64,000 nt of DNA, taken from assembly GCF_003007785.1 (NCBI RefSeq), contig NZ_PXOH01000002.1, positions 1 through 64,000 of the forward strand. Direction: 5' to 3'. The stretch's first letter is position 1. Every line of letters begins with the position of its first letter. Under the pieces are notes generated by a model. It saw only the letters and a list, made by a program, of their open reading frames with translations, did no database searches and was not told the origin of the DNA. Position numbers and translations under genes: made by a program. This stretch comes from Aphanothece hegewaldii CCALA 016 (GTDB taxonomy: Bacteria > Cyanobacteriota > Cyanobacteriia > Cyanobacteriales > Microcystaceae). Shown one piece after another: positions 27,860-37,704 of the stretch.

Positions 27860-30073
27860 CTATCGCAATAATACCGCACCGCGATCGTATATTCTCCGAG
27901 CGTAGTCTGTCCAGATGCCTTGTCCCCAATAACGAAAACAACTGGTTTGCAAGAGTAAATTGTGTAATAATGCTTGATGATAGTCGGGATGCTTGGTAAC
28001 TGTAGGATCTTTGGCGACCATCGGATCAAATTTTTGATGGAATAATGCACTAAATTGATTCATTGGGCCTAAAACATTTTCGTATCCTTTGACCCAACTT
28101 AGATCATTTGTCCATGATGCACCATCCATGTTAAAACTGTGGTCAGTGGATTTTAGTTCTGCGATCGTATTTTCTACGGCTTCTGGAGTTACTGCATCTA
28201 GATTAACGCGCTGCCAGATTTTGTGTTGATGAACTGCTTGACACGTGGGATAATCTTCAGGGTTAACACCCGCAGCCTCAATTAATTCTAGATATTCTGT
28301 ACCATTGACTGCCACCGTTCCTTGATGATTTCCATTTTGGTCGCGGATTTCGTGATATATTCGGAAAAAATCACGGGGAAACTCATTCATCATCACGCCG
28401 CCGTTTTCTCCATCAGCAATTTGTGTTACTAATGAAGGAATAGATTTAGAACCGATCGTCTGTTTACCGCGTCCTTTTGCTTCAAAATAAGGCTGCATTT
28501 GGGCAACGAGTTTAGTATCCGAGCCTTGTGTTTTAATTAATGCTGTAATACTAATGGTTTCACCGTGAGAATTTTTTGCCACCAAACGGTTAGGGATATA
28601 TTTTTGATCTTGTGGTATTCCAGAACCGTCTAGGGTTTCGATAGAATGTTCCTGTACCATTAACCAACGATAGCCACATTCTTTGAGTGCTTTGATATAT
28701 TCATACAAGGTATCTGGATGGTTAGGTAGGTGCATTTCTGGGGGTGAAAAACCTTTAACCCGTTTCAGGGCATCATAACCAAAGATAGACGCGAAATAAT
28801 GTTGCCACGCTTGGATATGTAATTTAATGTCTGGAATAGGTGTAGAAGGTATCACCGCATGACTCCACATTGTACCCAACCACTCGACATAAGGCTGATA
28901 TTGAGGATCACAGGTAATGCGTTTAAGATTATTAATGATATCGTCGCGCCCCATCTGACGCAAACCCCATAATAAATTACCTGAATAATCCAACATAATT
29001 CGAGGATTACAGCCATAATTAATCAAATCTGGAATAAAATCACCCATTCTTCCATAACACCACGCAAATACGCCCGCATTATGATTATCGCCTTGCGCTG
29101 GATGCTCAAACATATACTGTAAATTACTTATTAAAGCCCCTTCAAACCCCGCAGGGAGCGTCGGTTGGTGCATATGAAGGGCGCACGCAAAACCAGCGTT
29201 AATGTCTTCTAAACGTAAATTTGTTGAGTGTAAAAAAACTGGATCGCCTTGCTTGACAATTTCGCTAATTTGTGCTTCAAAACCGCAGATATTCGGTAAG
29301 CCAGCGCGGGTGTCTTCTAAAACAGGGAACTTGGCGGACGTGAGAGTAGACATAGTAGGGATAGCTTTTGCGCTAGTATTTTGAGTTAAATATAATTCTT
29401 TTCCGACAGATGTAGCGTATTCAGGATAACCCGCTTCAATTAAAGCTTTATCTCGAATGCGACAAGAGTCACACAAACCACAGGGATCATCTTCCCCAAG
29501 ATAGCATGACCAAGTATCTGTAATGGTAATCCCTAATTCAATAGCTCGATGGACGATATCTACTTTAGTATCATGGATTAAAGGTGCAATGAGTTGCGGG
29601 GCTTTTCCTTCGACTCCAACTTTAGAGGATAGATTGGCTAAATTTTGATAGGCTGCTAGATAATCTGGACGACAATCAGGATATCCCGAATAGTCTACCG
29701 CATTAATGCCTAAGAAAATCGCGTTACACCCTTTTGCTTCGGCTAATGAAAGCGCAAGGGCAATAAATACCGTATTTCTACCAGGAACATAGGTAATAGG
29801 AATAATATCTGATTTTACGCCATCTTCGGGAATAGCGATCGCACTATCGGTTAAAGCGGAACCACCCCACCCAGATAGATTAACATCGATCGTATAGTGT
29901 TCTTTTATTCCTAATGCTTGGGCTATTTTGACCGATGCTTGTAACTCTTTATTGTGGCGTTGTCCATAATTAAAAGAAAGAGCCATTACATCATAACCAT
30001 CTTTGAGGGCTATTGCTGCTGTTGTTGCCGAATCTAAACCACCTGAAAGTAAAACAACCGCTTTTTTACTCAT
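27860..30073 (-). CDS. queC: QueC fused to a GH57-like glycoside hydrolase domain
   Basis: A single 737-aa reading frame. Residues 1-228 are a complete 7-cyano-7-deazaguanine synthase: PP-loop ATP site LSGGLDSAT, and zinc cysteines C190, C198, C201 and C204. A linker of about a dozen residues follows, then residues ~241-737 form a GH57-like protein: [11 protein letters not shown] (conserved HQP, 302-304), [11 protein letters not shown] (conserved Pro-Glu, E446), then [12 protein letters not shown]. The latter is widespread in cyanobacteria as a separate gene of about 500 aa (established knowledge). QueC makes preQ0 for queuosine; the GH57 part probably acts on alpha-glucans (inference). No stop codon and no purine-rich ribosome site precedes M241, so two separate products are unlikely but possible. 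queE starts one base upstream. Confidence 0.85.
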   Translation of the reverse strand: MSKKAVVLLSGGLDSATTAAIALKDGYDVMALSFNYGQRHNKELQASVKIAQALGIKEHYTIDVNLSGWGGSALTDSAIAIPEDGVKSDIIPITYVPGRNTVFIALALSLAEAKGCNAIFLGINAVDYSGYPDCRPDYLAAYQNLANLSSKVGVEGKAPQLIAPLIHDTKVDIVHRAIELGITITDTWSCYLGEDDPCGLCDSCRIRDKALIEAGYPEYATSVGKELYLTQNTSAKAIPTMSTLTSAKFPVLEDTRAGLPNICGFEAQISEIVKQGDPVFLHSTNLRLEDINAGFACALHMHQPTLPAGFEGALISNLQYMFEHPAQGDNHNAGVFAWCYGRMGDFIPDLINYGCNPRIMLDYSGNLLWGLRQMGRDDIINNLKRITCDPQYQPYVEWLGTMWSHAVIPSTPIPDIKLHIQAWQHYFASIFGYDALKRVKGFSPPEMHLPNHPDTLYEYIKALKECGYRWLMVQEHSIETLDGSGIPQDQKYIPNRLVAKNSHGETISITALIKTQGSDTKLVAQMQPYFEAKGRGKQTIGSKSIPSLVTQIADGENGGVMMNEFPRDFFRIYHEIRDQNGNHQGTVAVNGTEYLELIEAAGVNPEDYPTCQAVHQHKIWQRVNLDAVTPEAVENTIAELKSTDHSFNMDGASWTNDLSWVKGYENVLGPMNQFSALFHQKFDPMVAKDPTVTKHPDYHQALLHNLLLQTSCFRYWGQGIWTDYARRIYDRGAVLLR

Positions 30074-30688
30074 CTAGCGTACTCCCAAAAACTTATGACT
30101 TTGTAATGAAATGCGCCATTCGGGATGTTTTAGCACATAATCAAAAATGAGTTGCTGACTACTTGGGGTATTCCATTCGCTTTGAAGATACTTTAACGCA
30201 TGAGACGGAACTAAAAGTGCTTGTTCTTGCGCCCATCTTAAATCATCTTCATTGGCTATAACCACCTTTAATTCTTGTACCTGCGGATAAATACTCTCAT
30301 CAGGACTTTTGTATTGTTTTGGCGAAAAAGTCACCCAGTCAAACACCCCACTAAACGGATGACTACCAGAGGTTTCTAAATGCGTTCTTAACCCGTATTC
30401 CTTTAGCTGTCGAGTTAGTGGAGTTAGATCATGCAACAAAGGCTCACCCCCTGTAATAATAACAATAGCAGGGTTAGCGTTTTTGGCTTGTTGAACTAAA
30501 TCATTTACAGACTGTTGCGGATGACGTTTAGCATTCCATGACTCTTTTTGATCACACCAAGGACAATAAACATCACAGCCCCCTAAACGGATAAAATAAG
30601 CATTTACACCCGTCCAAAACCCTTCACCTTGCACTGAATGAAAGGTTTCTACAATAGGATAGGTTAGTGTTCGGTTAATTGTTTTCAT
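30074..30688 (-). CDS. queE: 7-carboxy-7-deazaguanine synthase QueE
   Basis: A 204-aa radical-SAM enzyme converting 6-carboxytetrahydropterin to 7-carboxy-7-deazaguanine in queuosine (or 7-deazaguanine) synthesis. The cluster cysteines C38-C42-C45 (GGCDVYCPWCD) fit the family. The glycine-rich ITGGEPLLHD and LETSGSHP motifs follow. The stop codon directly abuts the queC fusion start, so translation is probably coupled. QueE supplies the substrate that QueC amidates, so the pair is a coherent operon. Confidence 0.92.
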   Translation of the reverse strand: MKTINRTLTYPIVETFHSVQGEGFWTGVNAYFIRLGGCDVYCPWCDQKESWNAKRHPQQSVNDLVQQAKNANPAIVIITGGEPLLHDLTPLTRQLKEYGLRTHLETSGSHPFSGVFDWVTFSPKQYKSPDESIYPQVQELKVVIANEDDLRWAQEQALLVPSHALKYLQSEWNTPSSQQLIFDYVLKHPEWRISLQSHKFLGVR

Positions 30689-30713
30689 CGATTTATAGGA
30701 TTAAAATAAAAGA

Positions 30714-31238
30714 ATGAACTTCCCCACTGATTTTTCACCCTACGTTAAATACTCAGCAATAGCTACCCTTGTTTTCTTGGGTTTGACTCTACTCGCATTT
30801 GTCCTAAAATGGGGTATTCGTTTTCGTTTAGTTGGAGTCACTAGCTTTATGGCTGTGATCACCCTTAGCATTTTTGGTTTAGGATTAGGATTACTCACTA
30901 AAAACGAAATACCTGGGGCTGTACGATACACCCGTGTCTATGATAACGGAGGAACGCAAGTCGTGATTACAGTTCCTACAGAAATTACCGAAACCGAGTT
31001 AGATGCAACCCTACGTCAAGCTGCTAGTAATCTATTTTCCTATGGAAGAGTAGGTATTGGTGGAACAAATGAATTTATGATTCGCGCTAGAACTTTACTA
31101 CATCCCAAAGAAGGGGTTACTATTCCAGTTTATCTCGGACAAGCGACACGTCCTTTAGGGGAAAGAGACGATAATGCTTTAAAAATCGAGATTTTCCCGA
31201 AAGCATTAGCCCAATTACCGAAAAAAGCTTCTGTTTAA
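30714..31238 (+). CDS. Ycf51 family protein
   Basis: A 174-aa protein with two N-terminal membrane helices (about residues 13-31 and 37-59) followed by a beta-rich soluble domain (TRVYDNGGTQVVITVPTEI, SYGRVGIGGTNEFMIRAR). This is the layout of Ycf51, conserved in cyanobacteria and algal plastids; function is unknown. It is divergent from queE with 25 bases between the starts, so the promoters overlap, and 23 bases upstream of the dehydrogenase gene. Confidence 0.85.
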   Translation: MNFPTDFSPYVKYSAIATLVFLGLTLLAFVLKWGIRFRLVGVTSFMAVITLSIFGLGLGLLTKNEIPGAVRYTRVYDNGGTQVVITVPTEITETELDATLRQAASNLFSYGRVGIGGTNEFMIRARTLLHPKEGVTIPVYLGQATRPLGERDDNALKIEIFPKALAQLPKKASV

Positions 31239-31261
31239 AAATTAGGAGTGTTTTAAAACTA

Positions 31262-32407
31262 ATGACTCGTAAAATTGCTCAAGCATCGACTCAACAAGTT
31301 AATACTATTGTGCCTCTTTTGATGTCTCCTGCTCAAGTCATCAAAGGGGAAGGAATTTTAAAAAATGCAGGAAATACGATCGCTACTTTAGGCACTCGTC
31401 CGCTTATCATTGGAGGAGAACAAACTTTAAAAGTAGTCAAACCTAATCTTGAAGATATTTTTGAGCAATATCATCTAACTGCAAGATTCGGAAACTATCA
31501 CCCCGACTGTTCGGAATCTTCTCTAACTACCCTAAAAAATATCGTAGCAGAACATCAAGCCGATTTAATTATAGGTGTGGGAGGTGGAAAAGCGTTAGAT
31601 TTATCTAAACTTATTGCGAAAAAGTGTAACTTACCTGTTGTCACTATACCTACTTCTGCTGCAACTTGTGCCGCATGGACAGCCTTATCGAACATATATA
31701 CTAATGAAGGTGCGTTTCAGTACGATGTACCTTTAAATAAATGTCCTGATTTACTAATTCTAGATTACGAGTTACTAAAAACCTCACCCCAAAGAATGCT
31801 AGTTGCAGGAATTGGGGATGCGATCGCAAAATGGTATGAAGCATCGGTTAGTAGTGGTCATTCTACCGCAACTCTGACAATTGCCGCCGTTCAACAAGCA
31901 AGAGTCCTAAGAGATATATTATTCCAAAAATCAGCTACCGCATTACAAAACCCAGGAGGGGAAGACTGGAGAGAAGTCGTCGATGCTACCGTCTTACTAG
32001 CGGGTGTCATCGGTGGGTTAGGTGGTGCAAATTGTCGTACAGTGGCCGCCCATGCGGTACATAATGGATTAACTCATATTCTAAAGGCTCATGATGCCCT
32101 ACACGGCGAAAAAGTGGCATATGGTATCTTAGTACAATTACGTCTTGAGGAATTAATTTTAGGAAATCAATTAGCAGTAACGTCTAGACAACAATTACTG
32201 AAATTTTATGATGAAATTGGTTTACCAAAAACCTTGGAAGACTTAGGGTTAAAAGATGTCACTTTAGCTGAGTTGCGTCATGCTGCTGAAATAACTTGTC
32301 TTCCTAATTCGGATATTCATCGTTTACCCTTTACAGTAACACCCGAACAATTATTAGCTGCAATGGTTTCCACTACCGTTTCACCCAAAGTGAAAGCAGA
32401 AGTATAG
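31262..32407 (+). CDS. iron-containing alcohol dehydrogenase family (glycerol-dehydrogenase-like)
   Basis: A 381-aa group III metal-dependent dehydrogenase of the GldA-like branch. GVGGGKALDLSKLIA is the NAD-binding glycine-rich loop, TIPTSAATCAAWTALSNIY follows, and the metal site is in AAHAVHNGLT and ALHGEKVAYG (conserved His residues). Substrates of the branch include glycerol and related polyols; the true one here is unknown. A ribosome site (TTAGGAG) precedes the ATG. It follows ycf51 closely. Confidence 0.85.
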   Translation: MTRKIAQASTQQVNTIVPLLMSPAQVIKGEGILKNAGNTIATLGTRPLIIGGEQTLKVVKPNLEDIFEQYHLTARFGNYHPDCSESSLTTLKNIVAEHQADLIIGVGGGKALDLSKLIAKKCNLPVVTIPTSAATCAAWTALSNIYTNEGAFQYDVPLNKCPDLLILDYELLKTSPQRMLVAGIGDAIAKWYEASVSSGHSTATLTIAAVQQARVLRDILFQKSATALQNPGGEDWREVVDATVLLAGVIGGLGGANCRTVAAHAVHNGLTHILKAHDALHGEKVAYGILVQLRLEELILGNQLAVTSRQQLLKFYDEIGLPKTLEDLGLKDVTLAELRHAAEITCLPNSDIHRLPFTVTPEQLLAAMVSTTVSPKVKAEV

Positions 32408-32513
32408 CAAACGAATCAAGAGACACCTACTAAACTGTCATGGACAAGTCAGACGATCGCAGTCTATATAGCTAGAGTAGAAATAAGGTAAATTTGTTCC
32501 TACATTCTAACCA

Positions 32514-33224
32514 ATGACTCATCTAACGTCTGTGACCCCTAACCTGAGCGAAAAGAAAAATACTGCTATTGATTCTCGTGTTTCACCTTGGTTAACGAAT
32601 CTAGCTTATCCCCTAGGGTGTCAACTGATTCTTCCTAGCTATTTTGGTAAAATAGATGTCGTAGGACGAGAAAATGTTCCTTTAACTGAGCCTGTAATTG
32701 TTGCTCCGATACATCGTTCTCGCTGGGATGCACTTGTAGTTCCCTATGCGGTTGGAAGATGGGTTAGTGGCAGAGATTTGCGCTTCATGGTATCTGCTAA
32801 CGAAATGAAAGGGCTACAAGGTTGGTTTATTCGCCGTTTGGGTGGCTTTCCAGTAAATACAAATCGTCCTGGTGTCGGTAGTCTAATTCATAGCGTCGAA
32901 CTTCTTTGTCAAGGGGAAATGGTCGTCATTTTTCCTGAAGGTGGGATTTTTCGTGATGACATTGTTCATCCTCTTAAACCAGGCATAGCACGAATAGCCC
33001 TAGAAGTCAAGAAATTAGAACCCAACTCAGGCTTAAAGATTTTACCCCTCAGTATTCATTACAGCGATCCTTATCCTAAATGGGGTAGCGATGTTCGAGT
33101 TAAAATTGGCTCTGCGCTTCCTGTAGGAGATTATCTAAAAGGAGACATGAAAGATAATGCAGAACAATTAACCAATGATCTTTATGATAGCCTCAAAGCG
33201 ATTCATGAAGGGCAGAAACCATAA
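32514..33224 (+). CDS. 1-acyl-glycerol-3-phosphate acyltransferase (PlsC family)
   Basis: A 236-aa membrane-associated acyltransferase. The catalytic HX4D box is HRSRWD (in IAPIHRSRWDALVVPY), and the phosphate-binding FPEGG motif is in VVIFPEGGIFRDD. It acylates lysophosphatidic acid or a related lyso-lipid. There is no signal peptide; association with the membrane is through the acyltransferase fold. An intrinsic terminator follows at 33293-33312. Confidence 0.88.
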   Translation: MTHLTSVTPNLSEKKNTAIDSRVSPWLTNLAYPLGCQLILPSYFGKIDVVGRENVPLTEPVIVAPIHRSRWDALVVPYAVGRWVSGRDLRFMVSANEMKGLQGWFIRRLGGFPVNTNRPGVGSLIHSVELLCQGEMVVIFPEGGIFRDDIVHPLKPGIARIALEVKKLEPNSGLKILPLSIHYSDPYPKWGSDVRVKIGSALPVGDYLKGDMKDNAEQLTNDLYDSLKAIHEGQKP

Positions 33225-33539
33225 ATATTTATGATAAAATGAGCGATTTAATTTATCAATCACGTTAATTTTTCAAAGAAAAAACCGTTAAAAATCCTAA
33301 TTTTTTAGGATTATTTTAACTTAAAATAAACAGCCACGATCAGCTAATCCACTTGTTTTCGTCTATACATAATGTGTTTATATCTCTAAACGCTCATAAG
33401 AATGAAAAAGTTTCCATTATTTCCGTAAATATACTGAAAATTAGTGAAAATTATTAATTATTATCGATCTCATCTTGTCTATTAAATTTTGTCTTGTTAT
33501 GATGGCGACAAGTCATCTAACCCAAAATTTAACAAGATT
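33225..33539. other. AT-rich gap upstream of PEP-CTERM gene
   Basis: Apart from the terminator at 33293-33312, no gene, repeat or strong promoter is evident. The stretch is AT-rich and leads to the PEP-CTERM gene. Confidence 0.5.
33293..33312 (+). terminator. intrinsic terminator of the plsC-type gene
   Basis: Perfect hairpin AATCCTAA/TTAGGATT with a TTTT loop, followed by a T-rich ATTTTAAC stretch, 68 bases after the acyltransferase stop codon. Confidence 0.7.
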
Positions 33540-34463
33540 ATGTTGCAAAATTTAATGCGTCTAAATACCCTAGCGCGTAGCTTTCCCGTATTGGGAGTAG
33601 CTGCTATGCTTTTTGGTGCTGGAGTTGAGGCAGCACAAGCGGTTCAAATTGGCGATCCATTCACCTCAACTTCGATGTCTATTTCACCTTCTGATGATGG
33701 AATAGCATTAGCATCATCGATCGTTGGATCTGGTGTATCAATTTCTAATGTTAATTTTGTGGGTGGAAGTGGCCCACTTTTTTCGGCTGGTTTCTTCCAA
33801 GATCCCTCAGAAGTGATGGGATTAAATGAAGGGATTATTTTAACCAGTGGTGATGTTAACCTGGCTCTTGGCCCTAACAATTCCGACAGTTCAACAGGAT
33901 TTATTAACACTCCAGGAGATGCCGATCTAGATGCTTTAATTCCAGGTTTCTCGACTTTAGATTCGACTGTTCTGGAATTTGATATTACCTCAGCAACAGG
34001 CGATTTATTCATTCAATACTCTTTTGCTTCAGAAGAATACAATGAATTTGTTAATTCAAATTCTAATGATGTATTTGGTTTCTTCTTTGAAGGAACGAAC
34101 ATTGCTTTAATTCCTGGAACCAGTACACCTGTTGCCATTAACAACGTTAATAAGAATCTAAACTCTGGATTCTACAACAATAATGATCCTAGTGATTTGG
34201 GTATTCCGACTCCCTTTCACATTGAGTACGATGGTTTCACGGATGTTTTTACTGCGAAAGCCACTGGTTTAACTCCTGGACAAACTTATAATTTAAAGCT
34301 TGCTATTGCTGATGCAGGTGATAGAACTTTAGACTCTGCTGTATTCATCAAAGGAATTAGTAGTGTCGATCCAGAACCCCAAGCCACTCCAGAACCTGCC
34401 ACTGTAGCTGGTTTAGTGGCTCTCGGTTTATTAGGAACTCGTCTAAAGCGCAAAAAAGCCTAG
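33540..34463 (+). CDS. PEP-CTERM protein with choice-of-anchor L type domain
   Basis: A 307-aa exported protein, started at ATG 33540 so that it begins with a signal peptide (MLQNLMRLNTLARSFPVLG ... AAQAVQIG); a frame from 33489 has no support. The body resembles the choice-of-anchor L domain: SSTGFINTPGDADLDALIPG, LEFDITSATGDLFIQYSF and FASEEYNEF motifs. It ends with PEPATVAGLVALG, a hydrophobic helix and a basic LKRKKA tail. Expected to be a surface or extracellular-matrix protein processed by an exosortase encoded elsewhere. The downstream genes are polysaccharide genes on the other strand. Confidence 0.88.
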   Translation: MLQNLMRLNTLARSFPVLGVAAMLFGAGVEAAQAVQIGDPFTSTSMSISPSDDGIALASSIVGSGVSISNVNFVGGSGPLFSAGFFQDPSEVMGLNEGIILTSGDVNLALGPNNSDSSTGFINTPGDADLDALIPGFSTLDSTVLEFDITSATGDLFIQYSFASEEYNEFVNSNSNDVFGFFFEGTNIALIPGTSTPVAINNVNKNLNSGFYNNNDPSDLGIPTPFHIEYDGFTDVFTAKATGLTPGQTYNLKLAIADAGDRTLDSAVFIKGISSVDPEPQATPEPATVAGLVALGLLGTRLKRKKA

Positions 34464-34515
34464 AAAGATCAAGTTAAAAAGAAGGTAGAAAGATCAAAAC
34501 CTTACAGATAAACTG

Positions 34516-34554
34516 TAGAGACGATCGTCCTGCCCCTTGTTATGACCGTCTCTA
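34516..34554. terminator. hairpin between the convergent PEP-CTERM and fcl genes
   Basis: Arms TAGAGACG and CGTCTCTA with a 23-base loop, between two convergent genes, so it can end both. The arm sequence is shared with hairpins at 6623-6650 and 61550-61577. Confidence 0.55.
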
Positions 34555-34571
34555 TTTTAGAATAATATGGA

Positions 34572-35510
34572 TTATTGGGGATTTTGGCGATACCAATCGA
34601 TCGTATTTTTTAAGCCATCTCTAAAACTCATAAGAGCGACAAAACCAAACTTTTCTTGAGCACGGGTAGTATCCAAACAGCGACGGGGTTGTCCATTAGG
34701 TTGATCGGTTTCCCAAATAATCTCGCCCTCAAACTCCATCAATTCGCAAATGAGTTCAACTAAATCTTTGATGGAAATTTCGTAGTTTGTTCCCAAATTC
34801 ACGGGTTCAGACTCATTATAGAACTGAGTAGCCATCACAATTCCTCTAGCTGCATCCGTCGAATACAGAAACTCACGAGTTGGGCTACCATCGCCCCAAA
34901 CTGCCAGAGATTTTTCACCTTTTTCTTGAGCTTCGTAGACTTTGCGAATTAAAGCGGGAATGACATGAGAACTACGAGGATTAAAATTGTCTTGGGGCCC
35001 ATACAAATTGACTGGTAAAAGATAAATCCCATCAAATCCATATTGCTGACGATAGGATTGTAGTTGAACGAGTAGAGCTTTTTTTGCAATACCGTAAGGT
35101 GCGTTAGTTTCTTCGGGATAACCGTCCCAGAGATCGTCTTCTTTAAAGGGAACGGGCGTAAATTTAGGATAAGCACAAATCGTCCCAACACAGACAAACT
35201 TTTCGACACCTGAAAGATAGGCGGAATGAATCAATTGTGTTCCCATCATTAGGTTATCGTAAAAAAGTTCGGCGGGTTTTTCTCGATTCAGTCCGATTCC
35301 GCCCACATGTGCTGCAAGATGGATGATAATATCTTGCTGATCGGCGAGTTTTTGGCAATTTTCTAAAACCCGCAAATCATACTCATGAGAGCGAGGAATC
35401 GTAATTTTATCCGAATTAGCACCCGCTTTGAGCAGTTGATCAACCACTTGACGGCCTAAAAATCCCGCCCCTCCGGTGACAACAATTTTTTTTTCACTTA
35501 AATTGAGCAT
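34572..35510 (-). CDS. fcl: GDP-L-fucose synthase
   Basis: A 312-aa short-chain-type epimerase-reductase that converts GDP-4-keto-6-deoxymannose to GDP-L-fucose. The NADP-binding [10 protein letters not shown] motif opens the Rossmann fold; VGTICAYP and [12 protein letters not shown] contain the catalytic Ser and Tyr-x3-Lys. Length matches the family (about 310-320). It is 43 bases downstream of gmd in the same direction, forming the two-step GDP-fucose pathway for surface glycans. Confidence 0.93.
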   Translation of the reverse strand: MLNLSEKKIVVTGGAGFLGRQVVDQLLKAGANSDKITIPRSHEYDLRVLENCQKLADQQDIIIHLAAHVGGIGLNREKPAELFYDNLMMGTQLIHSAYLSGVEKFVCVGTICAYPKFTPVPFKEDDLWDGYPEETNAPYGIAKKALLVQLQSYRQQYGFDGIYLLPVNLYGPQDNFNPRSSHVIPALIRKVYEAQEKGEKSLAVWGDGSPTREFLYSTDAARGIVMATQFYNESEPVNLGTNYEISIKDLVELICELMEFEGEIIWETDQPNGQPRRCLDTTRAQEKFGFVALMSFRDGLKNTIDWYRQNPQ

Positions 35511-35553
35511 GGTTTGATCAGCATAAAAGCTTTTGACTGGTTTAGCTGTAAAT

Positions 35554-36636
35554 TTAATCTAGAGCGAGACTCATTCGACTACGAATATAAGCCGTATCTT
35601 TGAGTAGTTGGTCACTAAGTTTGCCATTAGCGGGTTTTATTCCAACTGCGGCAAGATCAGCATCAACCATCAAGTGAACGAGTTCTTCAAAAGTAACAGA
35701 AGGTTCCCATCCTAATTTTTCTTTTGCTTTGGTGGGATCACCAATCAGTAAATCGACTTCAGCAGGACGGATATAACGTTGATCAAATTCTACATAATCT
35801 TGCCAATTCAAATTGACATAGCCAAAAGAAATATCAAGGAATTCTCTGACTGAATAGGTTTCCCCTGTAGCAACAACATAATCATCGGGTGCATCTTCTT
35901 GTAACATCAGCCACATAGCACGAACATAATCTTTAGCATAACCCCAATCTCTTTTTGAATCGAGATTGCCCATGTAGAGTTTTTTCTGTTGACCTGCGAC
36001 AATTCGAGCGATCGCCCTTGTTATTTTGCGAGTTACGAAGGTTTCGCCGCGACGAGGTGATTCATGATTAAACAGAATACCATTACATGCAAAAAGATCA
36101 TAGGATTCACGATAGTTAACCGTTTGCCAATGTCCATAAACTTTTGCACAAGCGTAGGGGCTACGAGGATAAAAAGGTGTTGATTCTTTTTGGGGAACGT
36201 CTTGAACTTTGCCAAACATCTCAGACGAACCCGCTTGATAAAAACGAACTTCAATTCCTGTGCGTTGTTGATAGTCCCGAATCGCTTCTAATAAACGTAA
36301 TACACCCATACCAACCGCATCGACGGTATATTCGGGAGAATCAAAGCTAACCCGGACATGAGATTGTGCGCCTAAATTATAAATTTCGACGGGTTTAACG
36401 TCTTCTAGGATGCGTCGTAGGGTTGTTCCGTCGGTTAAATCTCCATAATGTAAAAATAACTTGGCTTCTGTATTATGGGGGTCTATGTACAAATGATCGA
36501 TGCGATCGGTATTAAATGTAGAGGTACGGCGTATCACTCCATGAACCTCGTAACCTTTTTCGATTAATAATTCGCTAATATAAGACCCGTCTTGACCCGT
36601 AATACCTGTAATTAATGCTCGCTTGGTTTGGCTCAT
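35554..36636 (-). CDS. gmd: GDP-mannose 4,6-dehydratase
   Basis: A 360-aa enzyme producing GDP-4-keto-6-deoxymannose from GDP-mannose. It has the NADP-binding [14 protein letters not shown] loop, the active-site SSEMFGKV and [15 protein letters not shown], and [21 protein letters not shown] near the C-terminus. Residue count is typical. It is the first gene of the gmd-fcl pair, in a surface polysaccharide region with a sugar transferase and GT4 upstream. Confidence 0.94.
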   Translation of the reverse strand: MSQTKRALITGITGQDGSYISELLIEKGYEVHGVIRRTSTFNTDRIDHLYIDPHNTEAKLFLHYGDLTDGTTLRRILEDVKPVEIYNLGAQSHVRVSFDSPEYTVDAVGMGVLRLLEAIRDYQQRTGIEVRFYQAGSSEMFGKVQDVPQKESTPFYPRSPYACAKVYGHWQTVNYRESYDLFACNGILFNHESPRRGETFVTRKITRAIARIVAGQQKKLYMGNLDSKRDWGYAKDYVRAMWLMLQEDAPDDYVVATGETYSVREFLDISFGYVNLNWQDYVEFDQRYIRPAEVDLLIGDPTKAKEKLGWEPSVTFEELVHLMVDADLAAVGIKPANGKLSDQLLKDTAYIRSRMSLALD

Positions 36637-36897
36637 GATGAAAAACCTATATTTTTCGACTGTATATAATTTAGCCCGTCACAGCGATCGGTAAAAAAAT
36701 TAGAACTTTCACTGATCGTGAAGCTTATATCATACTTTAAGCCATGATTACAAGATGTTGAATCAGAATTTTCTCTTAAATCAAAGATGAAGTCTATTAT
36801 TTTTTCCTTTCGTTTCATAACAAACAGGAAATCAGAGCAGGTTTTTCTAAATAATTTCTGCTCTTTGAATTTCCCTTATGTCTGCCATCTGCTGTTT

Positions 36898-37629
36898 TTA
36901 GTAAGCCCCATTATTGCGGGGAAAAATCACAACCCCAATGGTTTTAAAAATGACCCAAATATCCAATAACCAATTACGAGTATTAACGTAATAAACATCC
37001 ATTTGAACTCGTAAAGGATAAGGAATATCATTGCGTCCTGAAACCTGCCATAAACCCGTCAAACCTGGACGAATCGTTAAAATCTTATCGATCCGATGAC
37101 CATATTTATGTAATTCTTCAGGAACCAAAGGACGCGGCCCAACGACACTCATATCACCAATTAAGACATTCCAGAACTGGGGAAATTCATCTAAACTGGT
37201 TAAACGAAGAAAGTTACCAATCCAAGTAATTCTAGGATCGTTTTTTAGTTTAAAAGTGCTTTCAAATTCGGCTCGCAATTGCGGAGAACTCGCCATCAAG
37301 TTTTCCAATACTTCATCAGCATTTTGCACCATCGTTCGGAACTTAATACAGCCAAAACGCTTGAAATTTTTTCCGACTCTTTCCTGAACATAGAAAATCG
37401 GCCCAGGAGAACTTACAGTGATCAGCAATGCCAATATTAAATAAAGCGGCGACAAGAAAAGCAATACCGACAGGGAAAAGATAATGTCAAAAAAACGTTT
37501 AGCAAAATTACCATCAAGGGTTTTTGACCAAACATTCTGATCACCTCTAGATACTCCCCAGGGTTGTCTTCCCTTCCTCATCAAAGCACGTAAGGCTCTG
37601 ACAGAGATCAACGGGCTGTTAGCAGTCAT
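36898..37629 (-). CDS. bacterial sugar transferase (undecaprenyl-phosphate glycosyl-1-phosphate type)
   Basis: A 243-aa initiating glycosyltransferase, lacking the large multi-helix N-terminal domain of WbaP/WcaJ-type proteins. One membrane helix (FFDIIFSLSVLLFLSPLYLILALLI split over about 45-70) precedes the catalytic core with PGPIFYVQERVG, FGCIKFRTM, SLDEFPQFWNVLIGDMS, VGPRP and RPGLTGLWQVSGRN, all canonical. It starts lipid-linked repeat-unit assembly for exopolysaccharide or O-antigen. It follows the GT4 gene closely on the same strand. Confidence 0.92.
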   Translation of the reverse strand: MTANSPLISVRALRALMRKGRQPWGVSRGDQNVWSKTLDGNFAKRFFDIIFSLSVLLFLSPLYLILALLITVSSPGPIFYVQERVGKNFKRFGCIKFRTMVQNADEVLENLMASSPQLRAEFESTFKLKNDPRITWIGNFLRLTSLDEFPQFWNVLIGDMSVVGPRPLVPEELHKYGHRIDKILTIRPGLTGLWQVSGRNDIPYPLRVQMDVYYVNTRNWLLDIWVIFKTIGVVIFPRNNGAY

Positions 37630-37704
37630 TGTACTCCTTCACATCACATCACACCACACTGTCCCCATCATAAAACCAGAAGACCAAAAATATGGAAAAT
37701 CTAG

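Noticed and set aside
28000-30073. Split of the queC-GH57 frame into two genes
   Set aside because: There is no stop codon and no ribosome-binding site before M241; kept as one fusion gene, with the possibility of an internal start noted.
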